Shown: piece by piece, positions 44,324-55,774 of the stretch | Layout of the letters: every line of letters begins with the position of its first letter | How positions within the stretch are numbered: the stretch's first letter is position 1 | Assembly: GCA_040437565.1 (NCBI GenBank) | Contig: JBDOQK010000043.1 | Coordinates: 124,001 to 188,000, forward strand | DNA length: 64,000 nucleotides | Reading direction: 5' to 3' | DNA from: Albugo candida | Taxonomy: Eukaryota; Oomycota; Peronosporomycetes; Albuginales | Program-made: the position numbers and the translations under genes | Notes under the pieces: model-generated | What the model saw: the letters and a program-made list of their open reading frames with translations, nothing else | What the model was told of the DNA's origin: nothing | Databases searched by the model: none

Positions 44324-44484
44324 TGAGTTGAGTGGCTAGTCTACTCAACCGTCTTCAACCGCGCCAAGTTCACTATTTGTGATTTTTCAGGACACATCTG
44401 CATGTATTATATGTTATTTATTGTAGTCTAGGCATTTAGAGAAGTCATTTACGTCCAATTCTAGTAATATAGACAACTTCAACT
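44324..44484 (+). mobile_element. LINE 3' end, plus strand
   Basis: The last about 80 bp are the reverse complement of the 3' end at 43766 (GTCTAGGCATTTAGAGAAG, then CTAGTAATATAGACAACTTC). Together the two form an inverted pair around the gap. Sequence after the end begins GAGCTGGGG, like the SINE head. Confidence 0.6.
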
Positions 44485-44664
44485 GAGCTGGGGAGGGACC
44501 CGAAAAAAGGTCCGTTGAGCACTTGATGGCAAAATAGATAATATTTATTAAGGTCCTTAGTTCGCCAACTCTGTTTCTACTGCTACTACAAGCCTTCTGC
44601 TACTACTAATCAGCGAATGCCACGTCGATGCCCGTCTTGAAACCGCTTTTAAGCTGGCACTTTC

Positions 44665-44690
44665 AAGCAGTCATCACTTGATGACTGCTT
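44665..44690. repeat. Perfect 12-bp inverted repeat (hairpin)
   Basis: AAGCAGTCATCA and TGATGACTGCTT with a two-base centre. No neighbouring gene explains it. It could be a transposon remnant or an RNA hairpin. Confidence 0.7.
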
Positions 44691-46528
44691 TCACCAGTAC
44701 CTACCGGTAAGTTCCTGCTGGCCGAGGCGCTGCTTCGACAACAGGCATCACCTTCTAGTATATTCGCTCATTTTGAAAGATCTCCCTCTAGTCAAGAGTA
44801 CAATATCATCTGGTTAATCCAATCTGAGTGATGAAATCGTATCGTAAGCGAGAGAAACACTCGTCTGATCTCTTCCGTCTCGCTAATGATTTTGAGCAAA
44901 GGATCATTCAGAAATCTGTCGTGCAACTTTCAGTCACAAACTCCAATGATTGACAAAGATCCTAATCGCGAGCAAGCTGATCTCGTCGATGTCAGAGGCA
45001 ATGCTTTGTTTCAAGTGGGCAAAGCCAATACAGCACAATTCCTTTTACTCTTCTTTGCAATTATGAGTCTGACAAAATCGATACGCCGTATTTGAAGGTT
45101 CTTTCTAATAGATTGTTTACCATTGTTACGTGAAACTAACCGCTATCTTTATCCTTATTTCTTGTGTCTATTTGATGGAAGGCTGTATTTCAATGGAGCC
45201 CTTTATCGTATCAAAAGCTGTTTATTCCAGTACAATGAAGAGTAGCTGATTGATGTAGAAGTGTAGCGAGGCCACCGCAAAACAACCTTTTATGTGTTCT
45301 GTTCCAGCTGTGTCAAACAAGGCTACATCGAGTCACGACAGAAGCTTAATATCTCAGAATACGCAACCGGGATATTCGACATTAACATCGATCGGTAATG
45401 TACTCATCATGTTGCTATCGACATTACATCAACGCGTTCGCTCAACTTCTATGAGAAGTGCATCTATCCATCGTCGTAGATTGTGATGGGTTGGTTGGTA
45501 CGTACATTATAATCAGACTGGGTGCTCTCATTTTGGTCAAGCTTGCCTCTCAGCTTCCGGGTTGAAATTAATATTGTATCGCTCCGTGTATTATGCTCAA
45601 GCATCATTGCAGACAAACTACATTTATTTCGTCTTATCCATCCAACTGGAAGTTCTATTATCGTAGTTTTTCGACAAACGACGCGCCACACGTTGACTAT
45701 GAAATGTTGTCCCCTTGCCAACTCGCAACTTGGTGATCCATGCGCAATGTGTTGGCTCTACTCAAGCAAACAGGACCCAGCCGATCTCTATTGCACACTT
45801 TGCGTTGCAATGCACCGAAAATTCAATGGTTCTGATGTTTGATAGATCGTACTATAAAAGGAGCCTTGCAATCTCGCTCAATGAATATCAAATCCGATTT
45901 TCAAGTATATGCGCAGTGGTAGCAACAGCGACGCTACGAGCTCGGGCCTGGTGAGAAGAAGCTTGAGGGCACACCCAGAGTTGGGTCTCAATCGCTGTTC
46001 TCAGGTAAGGGGTTCCAACTTTCAAGTACGTGATAAGGACGTATACAAGCCCCTCTGGCTTATCAAAGCACTTCCTATTATCTTCACGCTGGTCGTTATA
46101 GTATTCGTATCATAGTCCTCAATATAACTCATCTAGCTAGAGCTTATGCATCGTGACAAAATAAGTGGCGGATCCACGGCCCATGCGCTGGCTAGTTTAG
46201 CAATACAAATAACGTATTGCTTCTATCCACTGTCTGCCATGAATGCTGCTTTTCTGATTACGCAGCATAATAGAATATAGAAAGTATATTTTCATTATTT
46301 TTGTCCATAAGTACGACATAGTTCTTATAAGTGATGCGTTTTGATTTGCTGCGAGCAGCTGATTGGAGCTTTATATGCTGCATTTTCCTCTCATTTATTT
46401 TACCAACCGAAAACATCATCATGGAAGCATTCATTGTCACATCGTCATCCTTTCTACTAGATAGAAAAATTCTCATCCATCTGATTTAATTTCATATTGT
46501 GCAAATAAAGGCTCATATTTGATTTCGA

Positions 46529-46542
46529 CTTGTAGAGTGCAG
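46529..46542 (+). promoter_or_regulatory. Conserved CTTGTAGAGTGCAG element
   Basis: Ends 11 bp before the ATG at 46554; counterpart of those at 33240 and 38437. Confidence 0.45.
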
Positions 46543-46553
46543 CCAAAACAAAC

Positions 46554-47258
46554 ATGAGAGGACTGAGTCGACGATCGTGGATCTACGCGACGACATATCT
46601 AATTGTATGGCTTTCGTTTGGGTCAAGCGCTCCAAATAAAATAAAATATTATGGTTACGCAATGGCAGTGAAGGTGACTGGTACTCCCTATTATGAGTGC
46701 TACGAGGCTATCATCAAAGCAGGTGCAACAAGGATTGCCATACTGTTCATTGACATCGACAATAAAGTGCTCCATATGCTTTTCGGAGCAACAAAAAAGA
46801 TTAGAAAAGATCGCATATGGTCTTTGTTTTTGAGTACTCAATGTCACCCACTTACAATATATGATCGAAGGGCTATAGAGAATTGGATTCCCATCGACAA
46901 AACGTCATTGGACATCATAGTCTCTGGAAACGACGAATGTGATGAGTGCCTTTTCAAATACTGTGTAATTTATAGGTTTTTACCCTCAAAGAAAGAACTA
47001 TATGTTGATCCAACTCCATCTTTCAAAGGATGTCTTCCGGTCTGCAACGAGTATTGCGTAAAGCTTGGCACTTGCTATTTAACGAACATACTTCAAGAAA
47101 AGCCCATCACATTTTCGAACTATAAAAATCAATTTGAGGGATCCAAATCTTATCCTCAATGTGAAGGAAACAAAAGACAAAAATTATCTCATGACGAAAT
47201 AGAAATGAGCGATTATAACCAAACTGACTCAACCTCAGATTTGATCAACCCCGGCTGA
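46554..47258 (+). CDS. Secreted C-x2-C-x4-C family protein, intact (234 aa)
   Basis: Single exon, start MRGLSRRSWIYATTYLIVWL, a signal-like leader with two Arg before the hydrophobic core. YYECYEAIIKAGATRIAIL is the first block, ECDECLFKYCVIYRFLP (about residues 125-141) the second, and GCLPVCNEYCVKLGTC adds more Cys. P-I-T-F-S-N-Y is the tail motif. The C-terminal 45 residues are polar, with a KRQK cluster and an Asp/Ser-rich end absent from other copies. Whether KRQK acts as a nuclear signal is speculative. Upstream about 850 bp are duplicated at two other copies. Exported effector candidate. Confidence 0.83.
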   Translation: MRGLSRRSWIYATTYLIVWLSFGSSAPNKIKYYGYAMAVKVTGTPYYECYEAIIKAGATRIAILFIDIDNKVLHMLFGATKKIRKDRIWSLFLSTQCHPLTIYDRRAIENWIPIDKTSLDIIVSGNDECDECLFKYCVIYRFLPSKKELYVDPTPSFKGCLPVCNEYCVKLGTCYLTNILQEKPITFSNYKNQFEGSKSYPQCEGNKRQKLSHDEIEMSDYNQTDSTSDLINPG

Positions 47259-50200
47259 CTCCAAGAAAGAATCCGTCATCGGCCGGACTCTACCTTGTAT
47301 GAGCGTACCATACATTTTATAATCCATGCTCCAGCCTCGCCATTCCCAGCGCTCGTTAATACAAAAAGCATTTATTTCTCAATTTTTTTTGACATTTAAG
47401 GAGATCGTCGAGAACACGTCCCACACCTGGATGTTTCGCTTTGATTGTACAGCATACCCTGATAATCATCAAATTGGGCTCGTGTGGATACTGCATCTGT
47501 CCTTGCATGCTCCTTTGATGTTCTGACCAAGAGAGAATGCACGTTCATCTTTGAAGCATACTTGATGAACTACCCGTGTAATAATGTATTTCACACTTGT
47601 CATAGACACACACGCTATGCACCGGCATGCGAAATACGTTGGGCTTAATGTATGAATGTGGTGGTTGCGTGCAATGAACGGTATTCTTCGAGACTACTAT
47701 GCTGAAGTACTTTGTAGATTCACTTTGGCGGCGGGCCTTCCTTGTGTATCAACTGAGTGAAGCTCGCAAAATAGATCAACTTTATAGTGTATAAATTTAT
47801 ATAGATCTATGGATGGGCTTTCAGTTTCTTCACTTCAAGCTCTTCTAAAAGGCGTACTTAGAATCAACAGAGCGTCGATATCATCTCTTGCAGTGTTGGC
47901 TGACACATGGCAAAGATAGGTAAGATGAGAACATGCGAACACAGTCAGGCTTTAACATAGAAGTAGAATTGTAAATTCAGTTCATTACAATAATCAAAGA
48001 TCAATTTTTGAGCTTCAGGATCTATGAGATCTTTCCGACTCAGCGACAGCATATAAATCCATCAGGAAACCAAGAGCATCACGCAAGAATCTTCTGCGTA
48101 GCGATTACATTGTGGTCGTCCGAAAAATCAAAATACAATTATGTTTTTGCGCTTCTCTGGTAGCGAGTCCGATCAAGTTGCTTGCATGGTAAAACACTTT
48201 CCTGAGATCCTTTTTCACCCAAACTACCCATCGTGACTAGTAGCATGATGAGAGGCTTGTTCCGCTATCTGATACTACAATAAATTGATCAAATACTATC
48301 AAGAGCCGTTGAAAGGCTCGATTGATTGTCAAACTATCCTGACAACATCAAGTGGTTTATCTGGTGCATGTTTACGGCAGCGTTCACCGTAGTTTCATAC
48401 TATTGTTATACTCTGATGACTGTATGGTATCGGTTAGCTCCTGATCTCGGCGCTTTGCACCGAGAGCAAAGTGAACATGTGCTAGCTCGTTTTTGTGTCT
48501 ACACACGAGAATCATTCGAGCATAAAGGTACTCATGTACTTCCAGTGCAGTCATGACCAAGTTTCTATATAAACGTTCTTGTAACTTTTCGTTAGAGGTA
48601 CGAGGAAAGTGCAAATAATCTGGCATTGGTTCGGTGGTCGCCTTTACTCCGTTAGGTCGGACCTGCGGCAAATTCTATACTTTCATATTAGTGGATATCG
48701 CGTAATTTATGCGATGAGCGCAATTAAAGCTTTTCGATACGAACAAGAGCGCTATTGAACTTCGAGATTTATGAGACGCTTGTGCGTCTCAATACCGTGA
48801 TGATGTATACTCGAACAAATGCAAGTCTCCTTTCTCGTTTGAATATCAATTGTCTTACACTACAAGTCCACACGTGAATCGAGATGTTTTGCTTCGGCAG
48901 TTGCATTCAATGGAGTCTCGTTCGGAACACCTCGATAGGAAGTACTATCTTCTTGATGATATCAGTTTTTTTGTACGTTTTGTTGAGCAATGTAAAGCAA
49001 CAGACGGTAGGACCTTTAAACGGATTATATCATAAGAGATTCGCTATAAGTATGCTACAGTTGTGAAGAAGAGAACTGGCACGCACGTCTGGATTTGACA
49101 CTTCTCAAGCAAAAAGGAACGAATCTCAATAGACTAGAGTTAAGAAGCTCTGCTACTACCGCGAATGTTTGCCATCAGCTAGAAAGAAGCACGACAAATC
49201 GATCGAGACATTTGAAGACACAGGACGACGAGTCTAGAAATCTCTTTAACGATTGGGCTTTGCTAGACAACATAAATGAGTTAAAGTAAGTATATCAGAC
49301 AATTAGCGCAACCTATTTGGCATATCTACTTTCAAAAAATTTCAGACGTATGCATGGAATGAAGCTATCACCTTGAATCATTCCATTGTTCGCTAAAGCA
49401 TCTCCCCATATTCATAAATAAAGTGCATGTCAATAACCCAAACTGAAAGATGAAATCGTAATGTGAACGAGGGCAACACTCAGCTCGAAGTCTGACTTTC
49501 GATCTCTTCCGGAATTGCTCACAATTTATATCTGCGCTGCCGTTGCCTCTCGATGTTTTGCTTTGAATACTTGATCAAGAAGAAAATAAATTGCGCTTGT
49601 CAATCCCGAAGCCGATCGTCAACAAAGAAGCTCAAGTACAATCGATACGCATTGTACGCAGTTGAATGTAGATAGCTTACTTATCAGTATGACCTGATAT
49701 CTTGAAATAATTCAACGCATCTTTTTCTCCTTCGATCTTGTGTTCACCTTGTGAAAAGCTATTTTCGGTGTAGTCATATAAAGTAGTTAAACTACTTGCT
49801 GCCATGTAATAGAAGATTGCATGCAGGTGTAGGAGTGATGTGAAGTCTCTACAAAACAAAGTTATATTGGTCCTATCTAGTCTATCTGCGATCCGCCAAG
49901 GATTCATCGAGTTGCCGCAGAAGTTCATATCTTCAACTCCGCTACTATGGCATCTGACATCGATCGGTTATATGAATCATCCCCGTGAATGCTGATATAT
50001 AAAGACTTGGAAATCGAGATCAGTTTATTCACATGCATTGTTTCACAGAAGTGGAGGCGTCACTTTTCGATCATGCCTGCAAAAGAATTCCCATTTAAGT
50101 TTTTCCATCTTTATAACTCCATACACACAAAGTTTTGAATAAATATATAGCGGCGGGTAAAGGTGACATCAACTCAATTGGATATGTTACGTAAGATTCA

Positions 50201-50820
50201 TGCTCAGTGTGTCGTCTAAATCGATCGTAGAATGGGTTTGTGAACTAAGCGGAGCAGAATATATTCACGCGCATCCGAATATTAAAGCTCGACTAAGCTG
50301 CTGAAAATGAGGCTTTTCTTTTGAGATATGAATCTGTCGAGAACTTTAGTGCATGGTGCTGATTGTCGAGAGCTATTGAGCGTGCACGTCCATGACTCGG
50401 GAACCTGGGTATCTGAGCATAACGAAGTGTGAATGATAAAGGACGCATTTTGATGACCAAATGCTCTCGGAGAAAACGTTTGTAAATTCGTCACATGAGA
50501 ATCCTTGCTTTGATTATATGACCTGCCTGCCTTATATCATGATTGGCTGCTAACGACATACAGCATACTCGGGCAGAAACCTCGAAAAAGATGATTTGGT
50601 TCGGCGTGAGCAAATGAATGGCGAATCTGACATTCTTACAAAAGAAGATACAGGTTCCGGAGACTTTCCGAACGAATAAAATCACATCTCTTGTTGAATT
50701 GCAAAATGAAAGATTCTATAATTCCTTCCTTACGTGATAATGTTTCTTATTCAGCAGTTCCATTGGAAGTGCTCCAAGAAAATTAATTCGACGAGAACGA
50801 TTCAGCTAACACGGTCTATT
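47259..50820. repeat. Decayed tandem unit, copy 3
   Basis: Landmarks in the same order as copies 1 and 2: 47838-47930 (GACACATGGCAAAG), 48050 (ATAAATCCATCAGGAAACCA), GGCAGCGTTCACC at about 48374, minus frame 48384-48671, plus frame end at 49289, then about 49560-49770 matching 36163-36400. No intact gene. This is the clearest evidence that the unit is tandemly repeated. Confidence 0.55.
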
Positions 50821-51070
50821 ACGACGATGCATATGATCGTATTGTTTCCGTCTGGCCGTTCCGGCTGGAGGGCTATGTGTATCATTAACCTTGCTTTATG
50901 CTGCATCGGATCCGGTCCCATGAAACACTCCAATTCTCTCGTCACTTCTATGATTGGTCTACGATCATACTTGAGGAAGGTGCGGTTAGACATTTCACCT
51001 GAAGCGATGGCGTGCATTTCAAGATTTCTGTCAGGTCGTTATAGAAAGCTGAACATTGAGAAATCATTTT
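50820..51070 (+). pseudogene. Relic of a secreted-family gene
   Basis: Nucleotide resemblance to the degraded copy at 329-993. The stretch around 50830-50860 (CATATGATCGTATTG, then TCTGGCCGTTC) matches its leader-coding part. About 50905-51000 (ATCGGATCC ... CTTCTATGATTG ... ATACTTGA) matches its first block. The C-x2-C motif was not found downstream. Heavily degraded. Confidence 0.5.
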
Positions 51071-54000
51071 GAAACTCGTCAACAAGATTGCTACGTGGGT
51101 CCAAATTTCCAAGTTAACTATACAAATTTAAAGTTCCAACTGTTTTTTTACTTCTGCAAATCCTTTGGGTAGGATTACAATCGAAGTAAAGCAGGTATGA
51201 GTAAGTGTAATGGAATTTTGGCTTGCAAAATGTTATCCAACGTTGCACATTTCAATTCACTGAAGCAATTTACAGGATTGACAAAAGATCGAACTCCGTT
51301 TTTTGAACTCGAATCATGAGGTACGAGTTCCATAGTGTGAAAGAAAATTCCAGGCTTTACACGGTTGCGACTAGAGCTGAAAAGGCTCAGAATCGAATGA
51401 TTTGACGATAAGTGATTGTAACAAGCCAAAACAAGTTGTGCTGAGAGATCAAAAACGTTTGATAGTAAAGCGTCTTCGTACGTCATTAATTCTAGTGCTG
51501 TTGTAATCTGAGCTTTAGCAATAATGGCCATAAAGTGCTACACTTAGGCTGATGTGAAAGCAGCCATTTGGCGACCCAAATCATTACTATCGATATCGTT
51601 GTACGTCGTTTGCCGCTTGAAATCCAATTGATCGACACACTCGTCCAAAAGTTTCGATATAACGATACCATTTTTCCTCACTTCGTAGTGAGACATGCTT
51701 GCCTATCTTTAAGTTACTACGCATCCGTTCATATGCTCCACCTCTACTCCAATGGTGTTCCGTTGATTCCATAACCCAACGTTGTCATTCTAGCCTGAAT
51801 GGGTACATTCGTGGAAGCTACGTACCTCAATAAAAGATTCAGAAACACTATATATAGCATGGGATTCATCGTAGTCGATACGGAAACGTGCCACCCTTTT
51901 CAAAATGCCTAATTGTTATTTCAAGCAAAGTGACTGTGAAGAGAGATACTCTGATGCCTAACGTCTTGTTGACAGCTTAGTGAGTATCGAACGCTCGAGC
52001 ATTAAGGCGCTCATGTTGCACTCTATTTGACCTTAAAATCTAATGTCTCGCGGAATATTCTCGGGAGCTATATCCTGTCTTCTCTGGTTGTATTTGCATT
52101 CTTCGGTGCTTAAGATTTGCCGAATTCATACACGCCATTGCTGCTAGAGTCAAAGAATTTTATGCACACATTCAGAACAAAGATTTTTCGTTATGAAACT
52201 CGCGTCACCAAGTCAGTCCACTCTCTTGACGCAAGTCCTACAGGATTTGTGAGCCTCCTGGCATCTGAAAGAAAGAGTACCGGATGCTCGAGTGTATAGT
52301 CAGCAAGGAGGATTGGCGGATTCAACTATCTATCAAACAAATGATGTGTGTCATGTAAAGAATATGAAATGCAGTACGAATATGATCGATGGTCTGAAAT
52401 CAAGAAATGAATCCAACAATTGCATTTTGAGCTGTTGGGTACATATTTCATGTTTCAAGCCATGAAACGGTTCTTTGATCGGCGTATTTAACGCTGCTTG
52501 GATGCAATATGCTTGGTCTCTCAGGAGTCCAGATATATTACTTTCATGAAGAGATCATGTAGTCACGATTTCCTGAGGTAGATATGTGCATTACAGACTC
52601 TCAAATCCATGAACAACATCTCTGGGCCAACTTTTGATCTTTTGCGGGTCTTCCAGGTCTGATCACATATGATGCCAATAGGGATTATAGCTTGGTATCT
52701 CGTAGATATATCCGTAACGGTGGTTTCTCTATAATCTATTTATCTGAGTGGGTGATGCAGAAGTTACAAGTCTACAATCGTTTCCTCTTCTGTGCTCAAG
52801 CATTATGGGAAGGTACGCCATTCTGACCGCAAACCATAGCTGTCTCTATATTTGATCTTTGCTGGATTCTTAGTCATCGAAGAGAATGATTTTTGAAGCT
52901 GCTGTGTTCTTACTGGAAAGAGGAAAACCGATACTAAGCCGCTAATTGATATTTTAGTCCTTTTTCAATGAGGATTGAGCTAAGCAAGGACACGTTAGCC
53001 TCTATAGATCGATGATGATCTAAGGAATCAGTCACAGCGTTTCATTGCTGGCTGAACGTCATGCAAAGATTTGAATATATATATGATGCTGAGGCCACAG
53101 TTCTTAGAGCAGCTGATAGAAAATAGCGCGACGTGGCACTGAAGTTGTATGCATTGAATGTGCTTACGGAAGAGCGATTTTCTACTTCTGAGAAAGATGA
53201 TCTTTCCCTGTGCAAAATTCCAATTGAAACAATAAGCGAATCGTATCTTGCTTCCTGACTTAATCATTGTTGGGAAGCGATACGGGGGTTCATTTTTTAA
53301 TAATTTGAAGTACTATTCTACCTAATTCTCTTTTAAAGGTAAGGCAGCGTCCACCAAGGATTTGATCACTACTGAGATGCTATGATGCTTGAGTAAAATA
53401 TTTCAGTACCGATCAAAGAAGAATCGATCAATGAATGCTTTCACCATTCTATATGGCATATCGCATTGGTACTTGATCAATAACATAATCGTGAGGAAGA
53501 GTTACTTCTATTTGCTCTGTTTTACGAGCACCAGTAACAATCAAAGAGGTCCTCATGCTTCTAAGAAGTGATTGACTCGCGTATTTCTACTGCAGTCATA
53601 GTCAGACTTATTAGTACTTCCTTGTAAGAAGTAAGGTGAGAGTGAAAAGGTTCTGGAAATGTTTCGCAGTAGGAATACTTTCTTCACATTGGGACTATAA
53701 TATAGTATCATTGCAAAGCTTTATCGATATCGCATCCTTTGTGTCCATCATTAATGTGAAATAAATTTAGACACTCTTTCGTGAGAACGTTCCGAATGCG
53801 TCTCTTAAAAAACTCAGTGTTAAAGTTTTGTTTGCTTAACTTGTAAGGAAGGTTTAGATGATGATACACAAAGATGGATCGTACTATGCAGCTTTTGTCA
53901 GAACAGTGGGCGACAAGCTTAAAGCAGAGAAGCTGGAACGTACGGCTGGACAAAATACTTTCGGGACAAAACAGAAAGGATTCGTCGTCGTAAAGACGAC

Positions 54001-55348
54001 ACATGCTTTGAAACTATCTCGAGGTATCAACGCAACGGAAAGATAATGCGACAAAGTGAGATGTTATTCGAGCGCACATGACGGCGACTCAACAGTTCGA
54101 TTGAGCGATAATGCTTTTAATACATCAGAAGTGAGTGTGAAGTGATGTTATTTGACGACCAGAACCCCTGGAACAAAGTGCATGGCAAATGAGCTTCTGG
54201 ACACCTCAAGCGCATGCGGTGAATGAAATCGTCACCTTGGAGTATTCCCTCATTTGCTGACGATTTAACTTCGATCAGGGGTGCAAATATAAGGATGAGG
54301 CCAAGACTCGACTAATAATCTGATATTAATCTATACCGACGTGGCTTGCAGTGCAATCACTTCACTATGCTATTCTTCGCTTTTGCTTTCAAACATCCGA
54401 AACACGAGACGATGTTTAGCAGCTTGTAATCATAAAGATACCCAACAACTTGCGAACAATAAACCAATTTCGCTGAGATCGGAGGGAAAGCTTGGATTCG
54501 GTTAGATAAAGCCAATCTCTACCAAACGCGAATAGCACAACCCGATGAATTTCCTTTTTGGTGGAATACAATCGATTCGGACTACACCAGCTGCTTGGAA
54601 GTAATTCGCTTCTCAGTACGATTTGATTTCTAAAATGCTGGATTTGTGTTTGTTCATGGAATTTTGCATGTCAATGAGACCATTTAGCATACTTGATGTA
54701 CGTTTCCACGTCAATGTCCAATAGCCAACTGAGATACGTGGACATGAAGCGAGATCACCACAAAACGAAACTTTGATTTATCGTGTTCCAGCTGTCATCC
54801 GACAAGGTTGCGAGTCATAGAAGCTTGGAGCTTCGAAATACACAACTGAGGACGTTTGACATCTATCGATACCGTACTTTCTACAATATTGATATGTCAT
54901 GAACGCATCCGCCAGAAGAGTCATATTTGTTTCCGTGGACCATATCCATTTCCCTGGATAGCCATTTTTGCGTCTGACGAGTTGATCAGTACGCCCAGTT
55001 CAACAAAGTTGGAGAAGCGGACATGTCGCAGTTCAGTAAAAAAGACGAGGTAATGTGTAATATATCACATCCTCCACGTCCATACACTTGGAGCACCAAG
55101 GACGCGTCTCAATAATCGAACGCTCTAACTTACCTTACAAATTACTTTTGCTAAGCATACCACATAATCGAGCCTCGAGTAGATAAAATGGGATAACTTT
55201 GTTCGATAAAGCGACTCGCATATGTGATTGGTGGACTGAATGTTGCATAAAATTATTCAATTTTGTGATCGCAAAATGAATGGCTGTGGATATCGAACCG
55301 TTTGTCAGATAAAATATCAATTTCCAATTCAACTGAGAGAGCTCCGAC
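51071..55348. repeat. Gene-poor; contains decayed unit, copy 4
   Basis: From about 53340 (GGCAGCGTCCACC) to about 54760 the copy 1-3 landmarks recur, including a plus frame end near 54144 and GCGGTGAATGA at 54218. GTGTTCCAGCTGTC at 54785 parallels 45300. The first 2.2 kb shows nothing recognisable. Confidence 0.45.
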
Positions 55349-55774
55349 ATGAAGAATTTGATGAGATCGAGTCAGCAGGTATGGTTTACTTCCATTGTGC
55401 ATCTGATCGTATGGTCTCGGTTTGGTCATCTTTTCGTGAAGTGTGACGAAGCTCCGTTGCCGTTATACTGTTTTACCGTGTCGATAGCAAGACGCCTCGC
55501 ACTTCCAATTGCGGAACAAGCACACTCGTTATCTGTGTCGACATCGCAGTCTAGTACGCCGGCATATCCAAACTGTCTCAGGGTCTTACAAGATAGTCAC
55601 TTTGAGGTTATAATGAGTCACCAGGTCAACCACTCAGTTAGATGTTCTGTCCTGTACAATGGTGACAATCCGTGGAATTCGAAAGCCTTTGTCGAGAACT
55701 TTTGTGGCAATGGGGCTTTTTTCTCAGATGGCTTTTGTCACGAGCATTTATCGCTTCAGAATGTCTGGATTTGA
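55349..55774 (+). CDS. Divergent secreted-family member (141 aa), possibly non-functional
   Basis: ATG-started ORF. The leader MKNLMRSSQQVWFTSIVHLI followed by VWSRFG aligns closely with SQQMWIYATEYLLVWLSFG of the copy at 33268 and with HLIVWFTFG of the copy at 4167. After CFTVSI the similarity stops; neither the Y-x-x-C-Y block nor C-x2-C-L-F-x-Y-C is present. It is therefore either a truncated relic with an intact signal peptide or a diverged secreted protein with other Cys (CSVLYNG, FCGNG, CHEH). Low confidence that it is expressed. Confidence 0.45.
   Translation: MKNLMRSSQQVWFTSIVHLIVWSRFGHLFVKCDEAPLPLYCFTVSIARRLALPIAEQAHSLSVSTSQSSTPAYPNCLRVLQDSHFEVIMSHQVNHSVRCSVLYNGDNPWNSKAFVENFCGNGAFFSDGFCHEHLSLQNVWI

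Larger units (their letters stand above)
44485..46553. repeat. Decayed unit sequence and 5' flank of the next secreted-family gene
   Basis: No intact gene. From about 45060 it aligns with copy 1 (36163-36600 region): GTTCCAGCTGTGTC at 45302 parallels GTTTCAGCTGCGAC at 36510, with shared ACGCAACCGGG-TA. From 45700 it is the duplicated 5' flank (CCTTGCCAACTCG, GCGACGCTACGAGCTCGGGC). Confidence 0.55.

Noticed and set aside
43766-44484. A DNA transposon with 80-bp terminal inverted repeats
   Set aside because: The same end occurs singly at 39803 with a 14-bp target duplication, and the W-x-x-R-N-x-R-x-F stretch fits LINE proteins better.
329-47258. Assignment of the Cys-motif family to RXLR, CRN, CHxC or CCG effectors
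   Set aside because: No RXLR, LFLAK or CHxC motif after the leader was seen, and the C-x2-C-x4-C spacing does not match a C-x2-C-x5-G pattern.
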